64,000 nt of DNA, from assembly GCF_020184175.1 (NCBI RefSeq), contig NW_026083076.1:1-64000 (forward strand), in the 5' to 3' direction. The notes beneath the pieces are model-generated. The model was not told the DNA's origin. It did no database searches and saw nothing but the letters and a program-made list of their open reading frames with translations. Positions 44,859 through 56,800 of the stretch are shown here, piece by piece. Source of the stretch: Aphis gossypii (Eukaryota > Arthropoda > Insecta > Hemiptera > Aphididae). How positions within the stretch are numbered: position 1 is the stretch's first letter; each line of letters begins with the position of its first letter. The position numbers and the translations under genes were made by a program.

Positions 44859-45108
44859 CTATATGTAATTATGGTCAAAATTGGTGTGAATATTTTCAAT
44901 ATCCTCGCTGGCATGCAAAAGCCCTTGCACAATATTAATCTTTTCATTTGATGTAGGAAGAGACATGTTTAATGTAGTTAATAGGCGGCGGTTTTTCTTT
45001 GTTGAATAAAATTGTACTTGTTTCGTTATTTTTTTAATTCCAGGTTCCTTAACAGCTTCAGGATTTATATTTTGTTTCAAGCAGTGCTTTGTAGAATCGG
45101 GGGGCTAC
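44859..45108 (-). pseudogene. C-terminal fragment of the SWIM-MULE transposase
   Basis: Minus-strand reading of about 75 codons (CLKQNINPEAVKEPGI, then a basic KKITKQVQFYSTKKNRR and an amphipathic end). It begins at the edge of the 14 kb MULE and most plausibly continues the SWIM-MULE gene left at 59167 on the other side. Basic STKK-type tails after the SWIM finger are common in these transposases. The link rests on orientation, adjacency and a poor 9-bp duplication, so it is inference. Confidence 0.45.
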
Positions 45109-45111
45109 AAT

Positions 45112-45355
45112 AGTCCGGAAAGAAAAAATACGGAAAGTACAATCCCGGAATTTAATATCCCGGACCGTAATATTCCGGAACGTAAAATTCCGGAATGTAA
45201 AATCCCGGACCGTTATTTACCGGAAGGTAAAATCCCGGAACGTAATACCCCGGAACGTAATATTACGGAATTTAAAACCCCAGAAAGTAATATTACGGAA
45301 TTTAAAAGCCCGTAACGGTAAAAGTCCGGAAACTAAATAACCCGGAATGTAAAAC
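45112..45355 (+). repeat. Left terminal tandem array (CCGGAA units), part 1
   Basis: Irregular units of about 16-17 bp such as CCGGAACGTAATATT and CCGGAATTTAAAAC, in the plus orientation. It continues at 48553-48670 beyond MULE-1. An unmutated unit is itself nearly palindromic (TTCCGGAA). Confidence 0.85.
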
Positions 45356-45369
45356 GGGTCTGGGTCGAA

Positions 45370-45545
45370 ATCCCGACTATTGTAATCCCGACATGTAAAA
45401 TCCCGACAAACCATACCTCGACAAATCACAATACCGACAGTTTAAAATCCCGACAAACCATATCTCGACAAATCACAATACCGACAATTTAAAATCTCGA
45501 CAAATCACAATACCAACAGTTTAAAATCACAATACCGACCAAATA
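45370..45545 (+). repeat. Left CCCGAC-unit array of MULE-1
   Basis: Units such as AATCCCGACAAACCATA and AATACCGACAGTTTAAA repeated about ten times, with the inverse array at 48405-48547 (CTGTCGGGATTTTGA units). It forms the subterminal part of the TIR. Confidence 0.85.
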
Positions 45546-45751
45546 TATTTACATAATATTATCATGTTTATATTCGACAATTTTATTTAAAAACTCATTA
45601 TTAAAATTATTATTATACAATTAAACACATTACATTACAGTTACATTATATTTACACTATTTATATTCGTCAATCATTATTTGATAATTTTATAATAATA
45701 TATTCGGCATATGTGACCGCCGATTGTCATTGAACAAAAAAAAGTATAAAA

Positions 45752-48213
45752 CTACATCGATATATTGTGAGCCAAACCCCGTAAAAAATCTAAGACACTC
45801 CTATTTGATCTATCTTTGTATACCGTCATTATTCTTTTCTCTCTGTCAATTATTTGTTTCTTCTGTTTTGGTTTTGGTTCTCCGCGATTAATACTTTCAA
45901 TTTCTAAGTCAACTCTCTGTTGTTCCTTCTGAAGCTCCTCGATCATTGTATATACTCCAACATGAGGTTTACCAACCAAAGTTGACCAACGTCGATGCCA
46001 AGCTTCTACAATATTTTGCGTTCTAGGAATTCCATGGTCCATTAATTCTGACACAGACCAAAGTTTGGGTGGAAAAAGTGGGTCTGTGCGTATAATAGTA
46101 CCATTTCTTTGGTTTCGTCGACGAATCCGGCCATGGACATAATTATCTTCAAACCATTGAACAACTTCTTCAGCTTCAGGAGGAAATGTCGCTTTAAGTT
46201 CATCAAATGCTGCAGGTATATTGTCAGGTGAAATAAAAGCCAGGGCAAGCATTTGTCTTATTTTCAAACTGAAATCTTCGTTTGTACCATATAAATTCAC
46301 CAAGCCAGATGATTGAATTTTTCTCCAAGTACTTTGGGATAAATGAAAAAAACATGCCTTGTTTTTCACATTAGGAAACTCTGCTTTTGATGCCTTTATT
46401 GCTGCTTGTTCAAAATCAGTCATTATCCAATATGGATTTAGTTGCCCGCCATTATCTTCGCAAAAATCAATTAAGTCTTGAAAAAGACGTGTATATAGGG
46501 TTTCAGATTTTGATGACATTAAAGCATATGCTAGTGGTAAAATTTGAAAATTTTCTCCCCCTACAGGTGCATGTATGGTATATAGCTGTCTAAATATTGT
46601 CGGGACTGTCCAAAAAGTATCATCCATAATTAAATAACGAGCATGCGACAGTCGATGAATATTATTTTTATAACTCCCCACCAATTGTAGTTTTTAGTGA
46701 ATCGGGAATTATTAGATCTTCTAATGATTGAGGTTGAGATGGCGTATTTTCCCTTCTAACACGCTTTATTTGTTGCCGTAGAGCATTCCTATTTGGCATG
46801 TATGGATGAGCAGTACTTGGCATATTTGTAACGCAACTTTGAATAATTTGGCAGGGTTGGTCATTGGTAGTTCGTGCTTGATCTTTTAAATTGCTAAGAG
46901 TAGTACATACATCAACCCTAGCTGCTTCAGGTGCGTGATTGTGATCAGAAAATTTACGTAATATATGTTTTTCATTGATAAGTATAGTGGTTGCACGTCC
47001 TATGAATGAAACGCAAAAATTAAAAATAATTTTTAATTATTACTTCAATTGTTTTTATCAATTAACATAATATTATTTCCCAAATGAAACTTATTAATTA
47101 TTATTAATAACTTATTCATTATTTTATTTTAATTTTAAAATTGTATTATTTATTATTATTTAAATTATTAATAATTATTAATTCACGACCATTCGATAAT
47201 ATTGCATAGTGTTTATGAAATCAGAAATTATCATTTTCAACTACCTATTATATAGGTACTAACGTATCGTTATTACTTTTTAGTTATTATATAGTTTTAT
47301 TTAATAAAAATAAAAATTTATTTTTGCACATTTTAGTTTCAAATGAATGATGGTTGAATATTAACTGAACTGTCTGAACTGAAATGAATTAAATAAAACG
47401 ACTATTATGTATTTGTTAAAAATGAAATTATAGTGCAACCTGAATGTTTAGTTTTTAATAATTGGTAGGTATTATTTTATTACTACGAGTATTTTGTACT
47501 TTTGAGAAATTGTCTGTATTAAAAAATACAGTCGTACTTATATAATTAATAATTATTAAAATTTGTAAATGAACAAATTGTCGAAATACGAAGGAAAAAA
47601 TGGAACTATTAAAAAATATGTACTCATGAAAATATAATATGTAAATAAAATATAGTTATTTTATTGGAAATCCCTTGAAACGAATTTATTACTTACCTAA
47701 ATTAATTTATCAAGTTACAGTAAAAATATATATTTACATATAAATCCGAGCCCTAGTTATTATATTATATTATATATATTTATTGGATAAACGGTACCAC
47801 ATAATGAAAATGTACTCGAAATAATAACGTACACGGTACACGTAAATCACTTTATTTCATATCGTAATTATTTATCGATACGGTAATATCGATAAGAAAT
47901 GTTCACAAACATAAACGTCCATAACGTGTATATTGTCAAATACCCATGAATAATTTTTTAAATTACAACATATTAATTAAAATCGTTATTCTTCGTATAC
48001 GTATCTATTTTTGGAATTTGAATTTGAATTTATAAAATCTATAAAAATTTAATTTGTCTTTCAAAAATTACCTGTGCAGGCCATTGATTTTCTTTTTTCG
48101 CAGCACCAGTAATATATGTCCTCTCGATTCTTGTCTTTTGTCATTAAATATCCCTTGACACATATTTTGGCATTTCCTTTTTGAGATGGGACAATTTGAC
48201 ATATTTCACTCAT
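45752..48213 (-). pseudogene. FLYWCH-MULE transposase of MULE-1
   Basis: Exon 1 (48072-48213) starts MSEICQIVPSQKGNAK and encodes a FLYWCH-type zinc finger (IYYWCCEKRKSMACTG). A 1.07 kb intron (GTAATT...TTCATAG) separates exon 2 (about 46999-45752), which finishes the finger (HNHAPEA) and gives the MULE core: LIMDDTFWTVPTIF with the first Asp, WIMTDFEQAAIKA with the second, CFFHLSQSTWRKI (the CxxH signature), and ends HNISM. One frame change near 46680, between the N-terminal segment and the core, disrupts the gene. The core itself (310 codons) is open. Confidence 0.82.
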
Positions 48214-48404
48214 AATAAAAAAACTCCTAAATTATATTTAAGAACAGAACAAAGGTAGATACAACTTTACAATTTACACACCAAAATACGTTTGTGTTTG
48301 AAATGTTCAATCGTTCACTCAGACTCAGGACAAATAATTGAGCGTTTTAGATAATATAGGTACTAGATTAAACTTTTATAAGATAAGATAAAACTATATT
48401 ATTT

Positions 48405-48547
48405 TGTCGGTATTTTGAACTATCGGCCTTTTAGGCTGTCGGGATTTTGAACTGTCGGCGTTTAAGACTGTCGGGATTTTGATTTGTCGGGATTTTGGTG
48501 TCGGGTTATTGACCATTCGGGATTATCATTGTCGGGATTTTGAACGC
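48405..48547 (-). repeat. Right CCCGAC-unit array of MULE-1
   Basis: GTCGGGATTTTGAACTGTCGG-type units, the inverse of 45370-45545. Confidence 0.85.
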
Positions 48548-48552
48548 CTCCC

Positions 48553-48670
48553 ATGTAAAACTACGGAACATAATAATCTGGAATGTAATTTCTCGGATCG
48601 TAAAATTCCGGAATATAAAACCACGGAACGTAATATTCCGGATTGTAAATATCTGGAATTTAGTATGATT
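48553..48670 (+). repeat. Left terminal array of the large MULE, part 2
   Basis: ACGGAACATAATAATCTGG, CCGGAATATAAAACC and similar units. It continues the array broken at 45355 by MULE-1; the first 9 bases are the duplicated target. Confidence 0.8.
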
Positions 48671-49941
48671 CAATGGTGCCTAACATTTTCGGATATCGGA
48701 CGTATACAATAATTAAGAATATGGTGTACCTACTGTGTACCTACTTTAAAGTTTAAAACTAAAACTTTAAAAATAATTTAATTTGAAATAAGGTTGGAAA
48801 TATATTACAGAATCACTGGCGCACAGAGAGCATTTTGAGAGCAAATACAGTTAAAAAGTTACCACCTACCCTTTTTTTTTTTAATTAAAAAAAATATTTT
48901 CACGGAAATAAATTATTATAAACCATAATGTATAATATTATAAATATCCCCAGTGATACCAGTTACACCAACCACCATCGAGAGTACACGCAGTTGCAGT
49001 ATTTTGTAACCTTCTGGGTGCCCCTGCCTAAGATGCACACGGGAGAGTAGTCCACTACCTCTGACGGCGGTTAAAAAGCGTCCCCTTTCACAAATTATTC
49101 CTTTAACTTATGCCGGGTTCAAAATGGGATGAGTATGCTTACGCAGTCACTGTACAAAGTCCATAGTGGTTTAAGTTTAACCAATAAATATTAGAGTGTA
49201 AATATAAAAGTTAAATACAACTTTATAAATACATATGTATCTAAAAATGTTCAACCATTATTAACCTCACCTAACTTCATACGAAGGTAGGAACCTAATT
49301 GTGATTAATTATTCAGTAGGTACCCAATGCAGTAAACTTCAGGTCCAGACCACCCGGGGGGCACTTAAACACACACACGCCACACTATGGTAATTTAAAT
49401 TTATTCAAATAAATATTTACTATTTTTTTGAATTCCATTAATTAATTTTGTCATCCGAACACAAATTCTATAAATCTCGACAAAAACATTATGCTCAGTA
49501 ATAATCATCTTGAAAATATAATACGAGATTCCTCTTAATTTTTACTTAACGCAATTAAATTAAATATCAAAAATATTTACCTTCCTAGTCACAATATTTA
49601 TTATAATTAATAAACAATAAAATTAAAAATTTACAAAATTCGTCAAATTCACGAAAACTTGAAAATTGTTTGTTGTAAAAGAGACATACCATTTTTAAAA
49701 TTCATGCCTAAGATTTGAAAACGTAACACAAGGTTTCTCATAAGTTTTATTTTTTCAATTTCTATTCAACCCACCGTATTACTTAGTAAAATTAAAATAA
49801 TTTACTTTGATAGATAACCAAATCTGTTTCTGTATAATATTTATGATAGGAGCCCCCCTCTCACCAAAAGGTTGCATAAAGAGAGGGGGTAATTAACTCT
49901 TATAGTATATACTGTAAGTTCAAATTGTAATATACTATTAG
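48671..49941. other. Noncoding interior of the large MULE
   Basis: No gene seen. A GC-richer patch at about 48955-49170 (CACCAACCACCATCGAGAG ... TTATGCCGGGTTCAAAATGG) stands out from the AT-rich surroundings. It may be a fragment of another repeat or of a noncoding gene; I do not recognise it. Confidence 0.5.
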
Positions 49942-50560
49942 CAGGGCTAGGATTGTTTGCAATAAAAAATGGTAATATATGCATTTTATTTACCGGTATA
50001 TGCAAAATATGCATTTCAATTGTTATAAGATAATTGATAAACACAAAATGTAGTTACAAAAAAAATATTTATTTGTTGAAATACATCAGTGATTGTCTGT
50101 TTGTCTTAATATTATATAATTGATAAAAAAAATAAAAAAAATAATTTAGAAATAAGATTTATAATTCACATTCACTACGTGTGTTACATGCTACGACCAC
50201 AAATGTTTTTAAATTTTCGAAAATGAATGTCAAACTATTCAATCTTTTATCTCATACCTATTGTATCATAGGATTGTATTTATAAAAATAAAATTTATGT
50301 TTGACAATAAAATAAAGTTTTATGAAATATAATATAAAACATGCAATTTTCGCATTCTTATAATCAAAATATGCAGTAATATTAATTTTATTCAATATAA
50401 TATGCAATGATATGCATTTCATCCAAAATATGCAAAAACATGCAAAATAAAAATACCACCATTTATCTCATCATGAGGTGATTCGTGGACATTACTGACA
50501 AAATCAATAATCAGAAGTCGCAAAAAAAAAACATGCCGTTGTATATAAATCCTAGCCCTG
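49942..50560. mobile_element. Non-autonomous hAT-like MITE (619 bp)
   Basis: Inverted ends CAGGGCTAGGATT (49942) and AATCCTAGCCCTG (ending 50560), with 8-bp flanks ACTATTAG / ATTATTAG (7 of 8 match). CAGGG-type ends and an 8-bp duplication indicate hAT. There is no ORF. The subterminal parts are full of ATGCA words (ATATGCATTTT, ATATGCAAAA), likely transposase-binding motifs. Confidence 0.8.
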
Positions 50561-52008
50561 ATTATTAGCTTTGTCGAATTGAAATAAAAAAAATTAATAG
50601 GCCAGAGCAATATAAATATATCATACAATTAGGCAAACACACCGTCTTCGCTCAGAATGGCTTTTCGTTTGCAATGATTTATCATTGAAATCAAATTTAT
50701 CAAATAGGTGATAGGTAGGTAATCAATGGTATCGTGCATTACAGAGACTTACTAAATTAAAAGGTACACTCGTATGTACAACTGTACAGGTGTTGCCTAC
50801 TGTTTGTCTTTTTAAGTATCTTAGAAATAAAGTGAGCTATCAAAGTAATTTATTTTACATTAGCAATACAGTAGGTTATTATTAATTTTTGCCAAAAAAA
50901 TTGCATTTTAAAATGTCATTGTGCGTATAAAATATATTATAAAAGTTTCAACTACCGACTAATATTTTTAAATCACAACAAAATAACAAAAATGTTATTC
51001 TTCCCTTAAATAATTTTTCCCTAATTTCGTCCAAATTTGAATTTATATTCTATAAAAGAAAAGTGTATATGTAAATATTTTTAAGATTTTTTAGTTACAG
51101 TATGAACCATTAATGAGAAACTAATGAGTTAAATTTTCAATCCTTAACTAAAAAAATTGAACATTTTATACATTTTTAGCAACATAGTAATTTTCAACTT
51201 TTTGAGATTATTATGTATGGGACAATATTGTCATGTTAATTTTTGACATGATTATTTGGGTTGTTACAACTGAATAAAATAATAATCATTATAAACCAGT
51301 CAAAATCTGTTGGACCATTCTTTTAATAACACATAATATCCAAACATCCAAATACAATTATAATTATATTTTATTATTTACGTTTATTTAATAGTTAATG
51401 ATGATAACCTAATATTATAAATCTATTTTAATGCTGTTTTAAGATAATCTTACAAATTTTTACCATCAATAAAAATAAATTATTTTATTATTGAACTTCA
51501 GAAATTATGAAACAAAGCTTATTAAAATTTATTCCTTGTATGTCGATAATATTTCCAACGAGAAGTTATTTATTTTTTCAAATCTGAATTAAAAAATGGT
51601 TTTTCTTGGGTCCCAATATAGATAGTTACAATTTAAATATTAACGATACAGCTGATTTTGTGTCCAAACATTTCCTATTTTCCATTGTAATCAGTGATTA
51701 GAAGGAATATCGTCAATTAATTCAATAAGTGTATTTTTTTTCTTCCTAACTTGACATAATATAATGTATGCCTATGGTTATGGGTTATTTTGGTAAATAT
51801 ATGAAATATAACTAAAAATATATTCGTAGTTATATATAATAGAAATAATGAATAATGTTGATTAAGCTTATTTATTTCAATTTAGTTTGTCAATTTGAAT
51901 TATTGACTTACAAAATATATAATATTTTCTTAGATTATATTATAAATATATAAATTAACATATGCCATTAGTAAGTAATACAAAAAAAAATTAAAAATAA
52001 TAATATGT
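50561..52008. other. AT-rich DNA with no recognisable feature
   Basis: No ORF, repeat or RNA gene could be supported between the MITE and the stop of the FLYWCH-MULE-RING gene. Weak homopolymer runs only. Confidence 0.6.
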
Positions 52009-55000
52009 TTAGTTAATAAAAATTCTCTGAAATCGTTCAACATCAGCACGGCACATTGGACAGCGTATAAGGTATTCATTATTTAACCTGTCCTTACAAA
52101 TTCCACAAACCCAAGCATGGCCACATGGTAACACTATAAATTGACTGGTATTTTCCCCAGGCATAGTCACCAAACAAATCATACATGGTGTTCCATTTTC
52201 AGTATGTTGACCAGTCTCCTCCTCAACAACTTCTTCATCAATTTCATTCACAATATTGTCATCATCTGATGGCTGATTCTGATCACCCATTCCAATAGCC
52301 CATAATCGCTTCCTTTGTTCATAAGACGAACAAACATATGTGCACTTTACTAAAAAGTTCCAGACACTTATAACACCTGCATCAAGTTGTTCGGATGCTA
52401 TTTTTATTCGTCTTGAGTTTATTAAATACTTCGACTTTAAATTTCTGGTTGGCTGGAGACCATTAGCCAACTGCGAATGTGCTCTATGGTAATTTTTATT
52501 AAGCTTACACAATTCACCTAAAAGTATAAATAAAATAATATTTAATAATTTATTATTATTAATTTTTATTAATTACATTACAAAAAGTATATCTTTCCAT
52601 AACAAAATTAAAAAATGAATCGATAAAAGATACTAATAATATATAATATTATCATTGTTATAAAATTATAAAATCTGGTATTAATTATAACTTATAAATT
52701 ACGAGATCTGATTAAAGAAGCCTAAGATACAAAAATGAATAAAATATTGTTATCAGAGTGCTGTTATTATTGATGCAGTTATAAATCTACAATGATACTA
52801 TTATGATCAGATATTATCTTTAAGCTCAGACTAAGATCGAATGTACTGAAAAAAATCCAGAGACGGCGAAGTGGAGCAGGGGTGATTAATATTTTGGTAG
52901 GGCTTGTTTGGGGGGGGGGGGATCAGCAATACTGTATCGAGTACTACCTATATTCATTACATGAAATGAATTATGAATACCTAACCTATATATTCAGTTC
53001 AATATAAATAATATAAAACTTACCAAGAAAAAGCCATAGATTTGGGTGTGTAACAGAAAATGTACATCTTAATGAATTGTGAAAACTCTCCACATTATTG
53101 TTTGTCCTTCTTGGCAACCCATTTACTGACACGATGTTTGTTCCAACGCTCCGCAACCAATATCTAAAAACACATAACGATTATATTATTAATACAAATA
53201 ATAATATTTATACTAATATTTACCTTTGGTAGTAGTTAAAAAAATCATTTATTTGCACATTATGATTAGTAGCAAATAATTTAATAAGTTGAAATCCTTG
53301 TTCCATTTTGTCAGCTGGTAAAAGTGGTAAGCACATTAACATTTTAAGGCATTTTAATGCATGATCATTACTATTTATAGTATGTAGATGGTTCATAGCT
53401 TTCATTTTCTTCCAAACAGCCTACACATAATAAAGTAAAATATAAGCAAAGAAGATATTTGAAAAAATATATAGGTACTGCCACTGAACTATGATAATAA
53501 ACTATACATTTCTATATTATTGTTGTATGAAATATTGGTCATTGGAACATATTACGTATCATGTAACGCAATTCGAAACTTCACATTATCTACATGGATT
53601 GTCCTAACATGAAATTATTTTATTTTTTCAAAAAAGTAGAAAAAATTAGAGTTTCATATTTACAGTCCAGCGGATACTCCTCAATACCAAATAGGTAGGT
53701 ACATAGGTTACCTTAAGTTTACCCTAGGTTAATTGTTTTACTAATATTAGTAAAGATACAATATACAAATATATTATAATATGGGGTCAAGTGGGGTAAA
53801 TGGAAATTGGAGTAAATGGAAAAAAATATTATTTAAAATTAATTAGTAGTGATTATGGAATTTGGTATCATGGATAATACCTATTTATTTGATTAATGAA
53901 ATTGTATTTTATGTAATTCATACAAATTTTAATTTACCCCAGGCATAAAACATTGTCAATTATACTTTTATTTTCATTTACCCCACACAGTATTTGGGGC
54001 AAATGGAAATTTTTAGGTTTTGAACATGTGAAATAATATAATGATTGCTGCAAAAGAACTATTTAATTTACCCCTTATGTGAGTTCAGTACAACACTTGC
54101 AGTTGGAAATAGTTATTTTCATTTACTTCAAAAGTATGGGGTGAATGAATTTATTTATGTAATTTCGAATATTTTTTTTATCTTAAAGTAATCAACTATT
54201 TTTACTTTTGATTGAAATGTTAGACGCATTTCTGTATGGTTAAATAGTACCTATTTATTTTAACCAAAAATAATTTCATTTCCGTGTGCCCCACTTGACC
54301 TATAAAATAAAAATAAATTCCTTACCTGGTTGTGGTGGAACCAGCATCCCACAACCCTTGTATTTTCAGTACCCAGGGACAATAATGTATCTCTTAATGC
54401 AGTCTCATAATCAGTTATGATTGTTTCCGGTACAAGATGTGGAAACAAATTAGTCTTCATAAAACTAATAACACATTGATAGGAATTTCTGGATTTGGCT
54501 TCCATTAAAGCATATGCTATTGGAATAGACTAAAAAACATAAATGTAATAGCTTAATAACATAACAATTTTTAAAGTAAATAATATGATTAAATTAAAGA
54601 AAATAACTTACGAAATTTCCTATCATACAATGAATGCTAAGTAGCTGATTACCCATGTTCACCGGTACAACTTTAAAGGTAGCATCGGCATGGACCTCAA
54701 TTATATTATTTTCCAATACTACTTGTATGAGCTGCCGGCAAGCTAATATTAAGTTTTGTTTTCCTAGTCATAAATTAATAATAAGTTATTTTAATTAAAG
54801 AATTCATTTATTTATACATTTATTTATAGGTTAATAGAATAAAAGTCTGTACGGGGCCCCCCAATTCTCCAACACTAAACCAATTTAACTAATTTTTGTT
54901 GGATTTTTTATGGCTCATTTTAAGTAGCTCATTTGACATATTACAATAAATAAAAAAAAATAACATTTGATATCGGTATTTACTCATTTAAAATTTAAAA

Positions 55001-55914
55001 TGTATAAAAGTCTATAATACTGATATAGTGATATAGATGTACTAATAAAACATTTTTTAATTTAATAATTTAATATAGACATAATATTACCATCACTATC
55101 GGTGACACAGCCCTGAAATATATCTGAATCACAGCACTGAAACCTATGTAGTTCACCATTTTCAAATTTGTTTGCCAACTCTTGCAGTGACTGTGGAAGA
55201 CTTGGTAATGAATTCCTTCTAAAGGTACGCATGGTGCTGTCAGCAGTTGGCCATGGATACAATGCAGCAGCAATAGGTTGCCTGTAACAGCAAAAAATTA
55301 TGATTAGGTAAAATTTATAGGAAACGAGGCACAAATAATGGTATCTAAATGGCTAAATACCTAAGGCTGTTACATTCATATTTATTTTGATAACCTACCT
55401 TTCAGATTCATCATCATATATTGATCTTAAAGAAATATTTTCATTCATAGCCCGTTCCTTCAATTTATTTCTGAATATTTTTACCAAGTTCCGATTATCA
55501 TTATTGGATCTTCCATGGGTAGTATGTGCTTTTAATTGCACAATTGAACCATCCACATTCTTCTTTGCCGTGCCTGGGCAAAAGAAATTGTTGGATTTGG
55601 CACATTTATAATAACTGCAAATACAAAATAATTTGATTAGCCAAAATATATTAAATACAATAAACTTAATAGGTAGGTAACACAGTGACTTTTTTATTTT
55701 TAGTCAGTGGAATACCAACTGGCTACTGCGGTATATACTAATAAGATTATGTAGATTATGTAACTAATTAATTTTGGTTTTATGAATACAATTTGAAAAA
55801 TAATAGGTACCTATAGTATTAAAATTAAAATGTATTTTACATATTAAAATTGTTTACTTACGTAATTCCTTTACTTTTTCCGTTATTATCATAAATAAAT
55901 CCTTGATGTTCCAT
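52009..55914 (-). CDS. FLYWCH-MULE-RING transposase, about eight exons
   Basis: Start MEHQGFIYDNNGKSKGI at 55914. Exons approx: 55862-55914, 55404-55614, 55091-55277, 54613-54755, 54324-54531, 53225-53421, 53028-53164, 52009-52518, all with GT-AG borders. The FLYWCH finger spans exons 1-2 (YYKCAKSNNFFCPGT, H..H). MULE core: VHADATFKVVPVN (first Asp), ETIITDYETALRDTL (second), VVGCWFHHNQ. The last exon ends in a C3HC4 RING finger: CMICLVTMPG, VLPCGHAWVCGIC, CPMC (52040-52190). No stop or frameshift is needed to read it, unlike its neighbours. A MITE sits in the exon 5-6 intron. RING fingers usually recruit E2 ubiquitin ligases; any such role here is inference. Confidence 0.72.
53785..54300. 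mobile_element. MITE with GGTCAAGTGGGG ends (516 bp) in an intron
   Basis: GGTCAAGTGGGGTAAATGGAAA at the left and the inverse of GGTCAAGTGGGGCACACGGAAA at the right. Internal repeats GGGGCAAATGGAAA / ATTTACCCC occur in both orientations. It has no ORF and lies in the intron between exons 5 and 6 of the FLYWCH-MULE-RING gene. The flanks (ATATGG / TATAAA) give no clear target duplication, so the superfamily is unassigned. Confidence 0.7.
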
Positions 55915-56800
55915 GTCTGTTTAAAAGATGTAGGCACTAGGTAGTACTTAAATATTTAATAAAGAAAGTAATTTGACAAATAATAATAAATAGGCACTGT
56001 AACATTCGTGTATGGGTGGGTAGTAAATAACAGTACGCGCTCGATCGGTTCGAATGATTGAATAATATTATTATTATAATCTGTTAACGACTGTGCGATG
56101 TGCGAGTAAAAATAAATACCGAATATATAAAACGAATATTATTAGGTTAGGTTAGTGTTATTGTAGAAATACTGGGAAAAAAGTAACATTGTACACTGTA
56201 CAGTTAAAAATAGTTTTCTTATCGTATCGTCCTGTCATCCTGATCCGTTCGGTGACCGGTGTTCGAACACTAGACTAAGGCTTCACCTAAATTGCACGCA
56301 CTCACAAGTCACAATTATAAATGTATTGTAATGTTCTAAAAACACTAAATTACGAAACGTTTTCATTAATACGACTGAAATATTATGTTTTCCCTGCAGC
56401 GTCTGGACGCATCGGGTAATGGAACAGAATGGCAACCGTGGCCGTCACTCTGCGTCAAACGCAATAAAATATCCGACTATAGAAGTTGCGTATATACTAT
56501 TTTCTTTTAAAATAAATATAAAATAATCATAGAGTATCGGTGATATTAAAAAAATAATTAATTCAACACCTTTTTCGTTGTAAATAAAACAATTGAGGTG
56601 TTACCACTGGGTTTCTTCCTCAACACGATACTCATGTTATTTTATTCTGTTTTTTTTTCATCTAATTTGCTTGTTGTAATTATTGTGTACAGATTGTAAA
56701 TTATCTGAGAACGACGGGCGTAAATGCGCAATACGCGAGTTTTCAAAAACGTAATCCGATCGGCTACTCCGTAACGACTAACGGCCGACCGATTTTAATG
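55915..56800. other. Upstream region of the FLYWCH-MULE-RING gene
   Basis: Noncoding, somewhat GC-richer between 56000 and 56480 (CGCTCGATCGGTTCGAATG, CCGTGGCCGTCACTC), which is where a promoter should lie. I see no clear TATA or initiator element. Confidence 0.45.

Larger units (their letters stand above)
45356..48552 (-). mobile_element. FLYWCH MULE-1 (3197 bp), perfect 9-bp TSD
   Basis: ATGTAAAAC at 45347-45355 and 48553-48561 is a perfect 9-bp duplication, the Mutator hallmark. Termini GGGTCTGGGTCGAAATCCCGAC and the inverse of GGGAGGCGTTCAAAATCCCGAC are followed inward by tandem CCCGAC-type units (45370-45545; inverse at 48405-48547). It carries one two-exon transposase gene and sits inside the left array of the 14 kb MULE. 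Confidence 0.92.

Noticed and set aside
55387..55611. Plus-strand 74-aa ORF
   Set aside because: Antisense to exon 2 of the FLYWCH-MULE-RING gene, which has correct splice sites and a FLYWCH motif.
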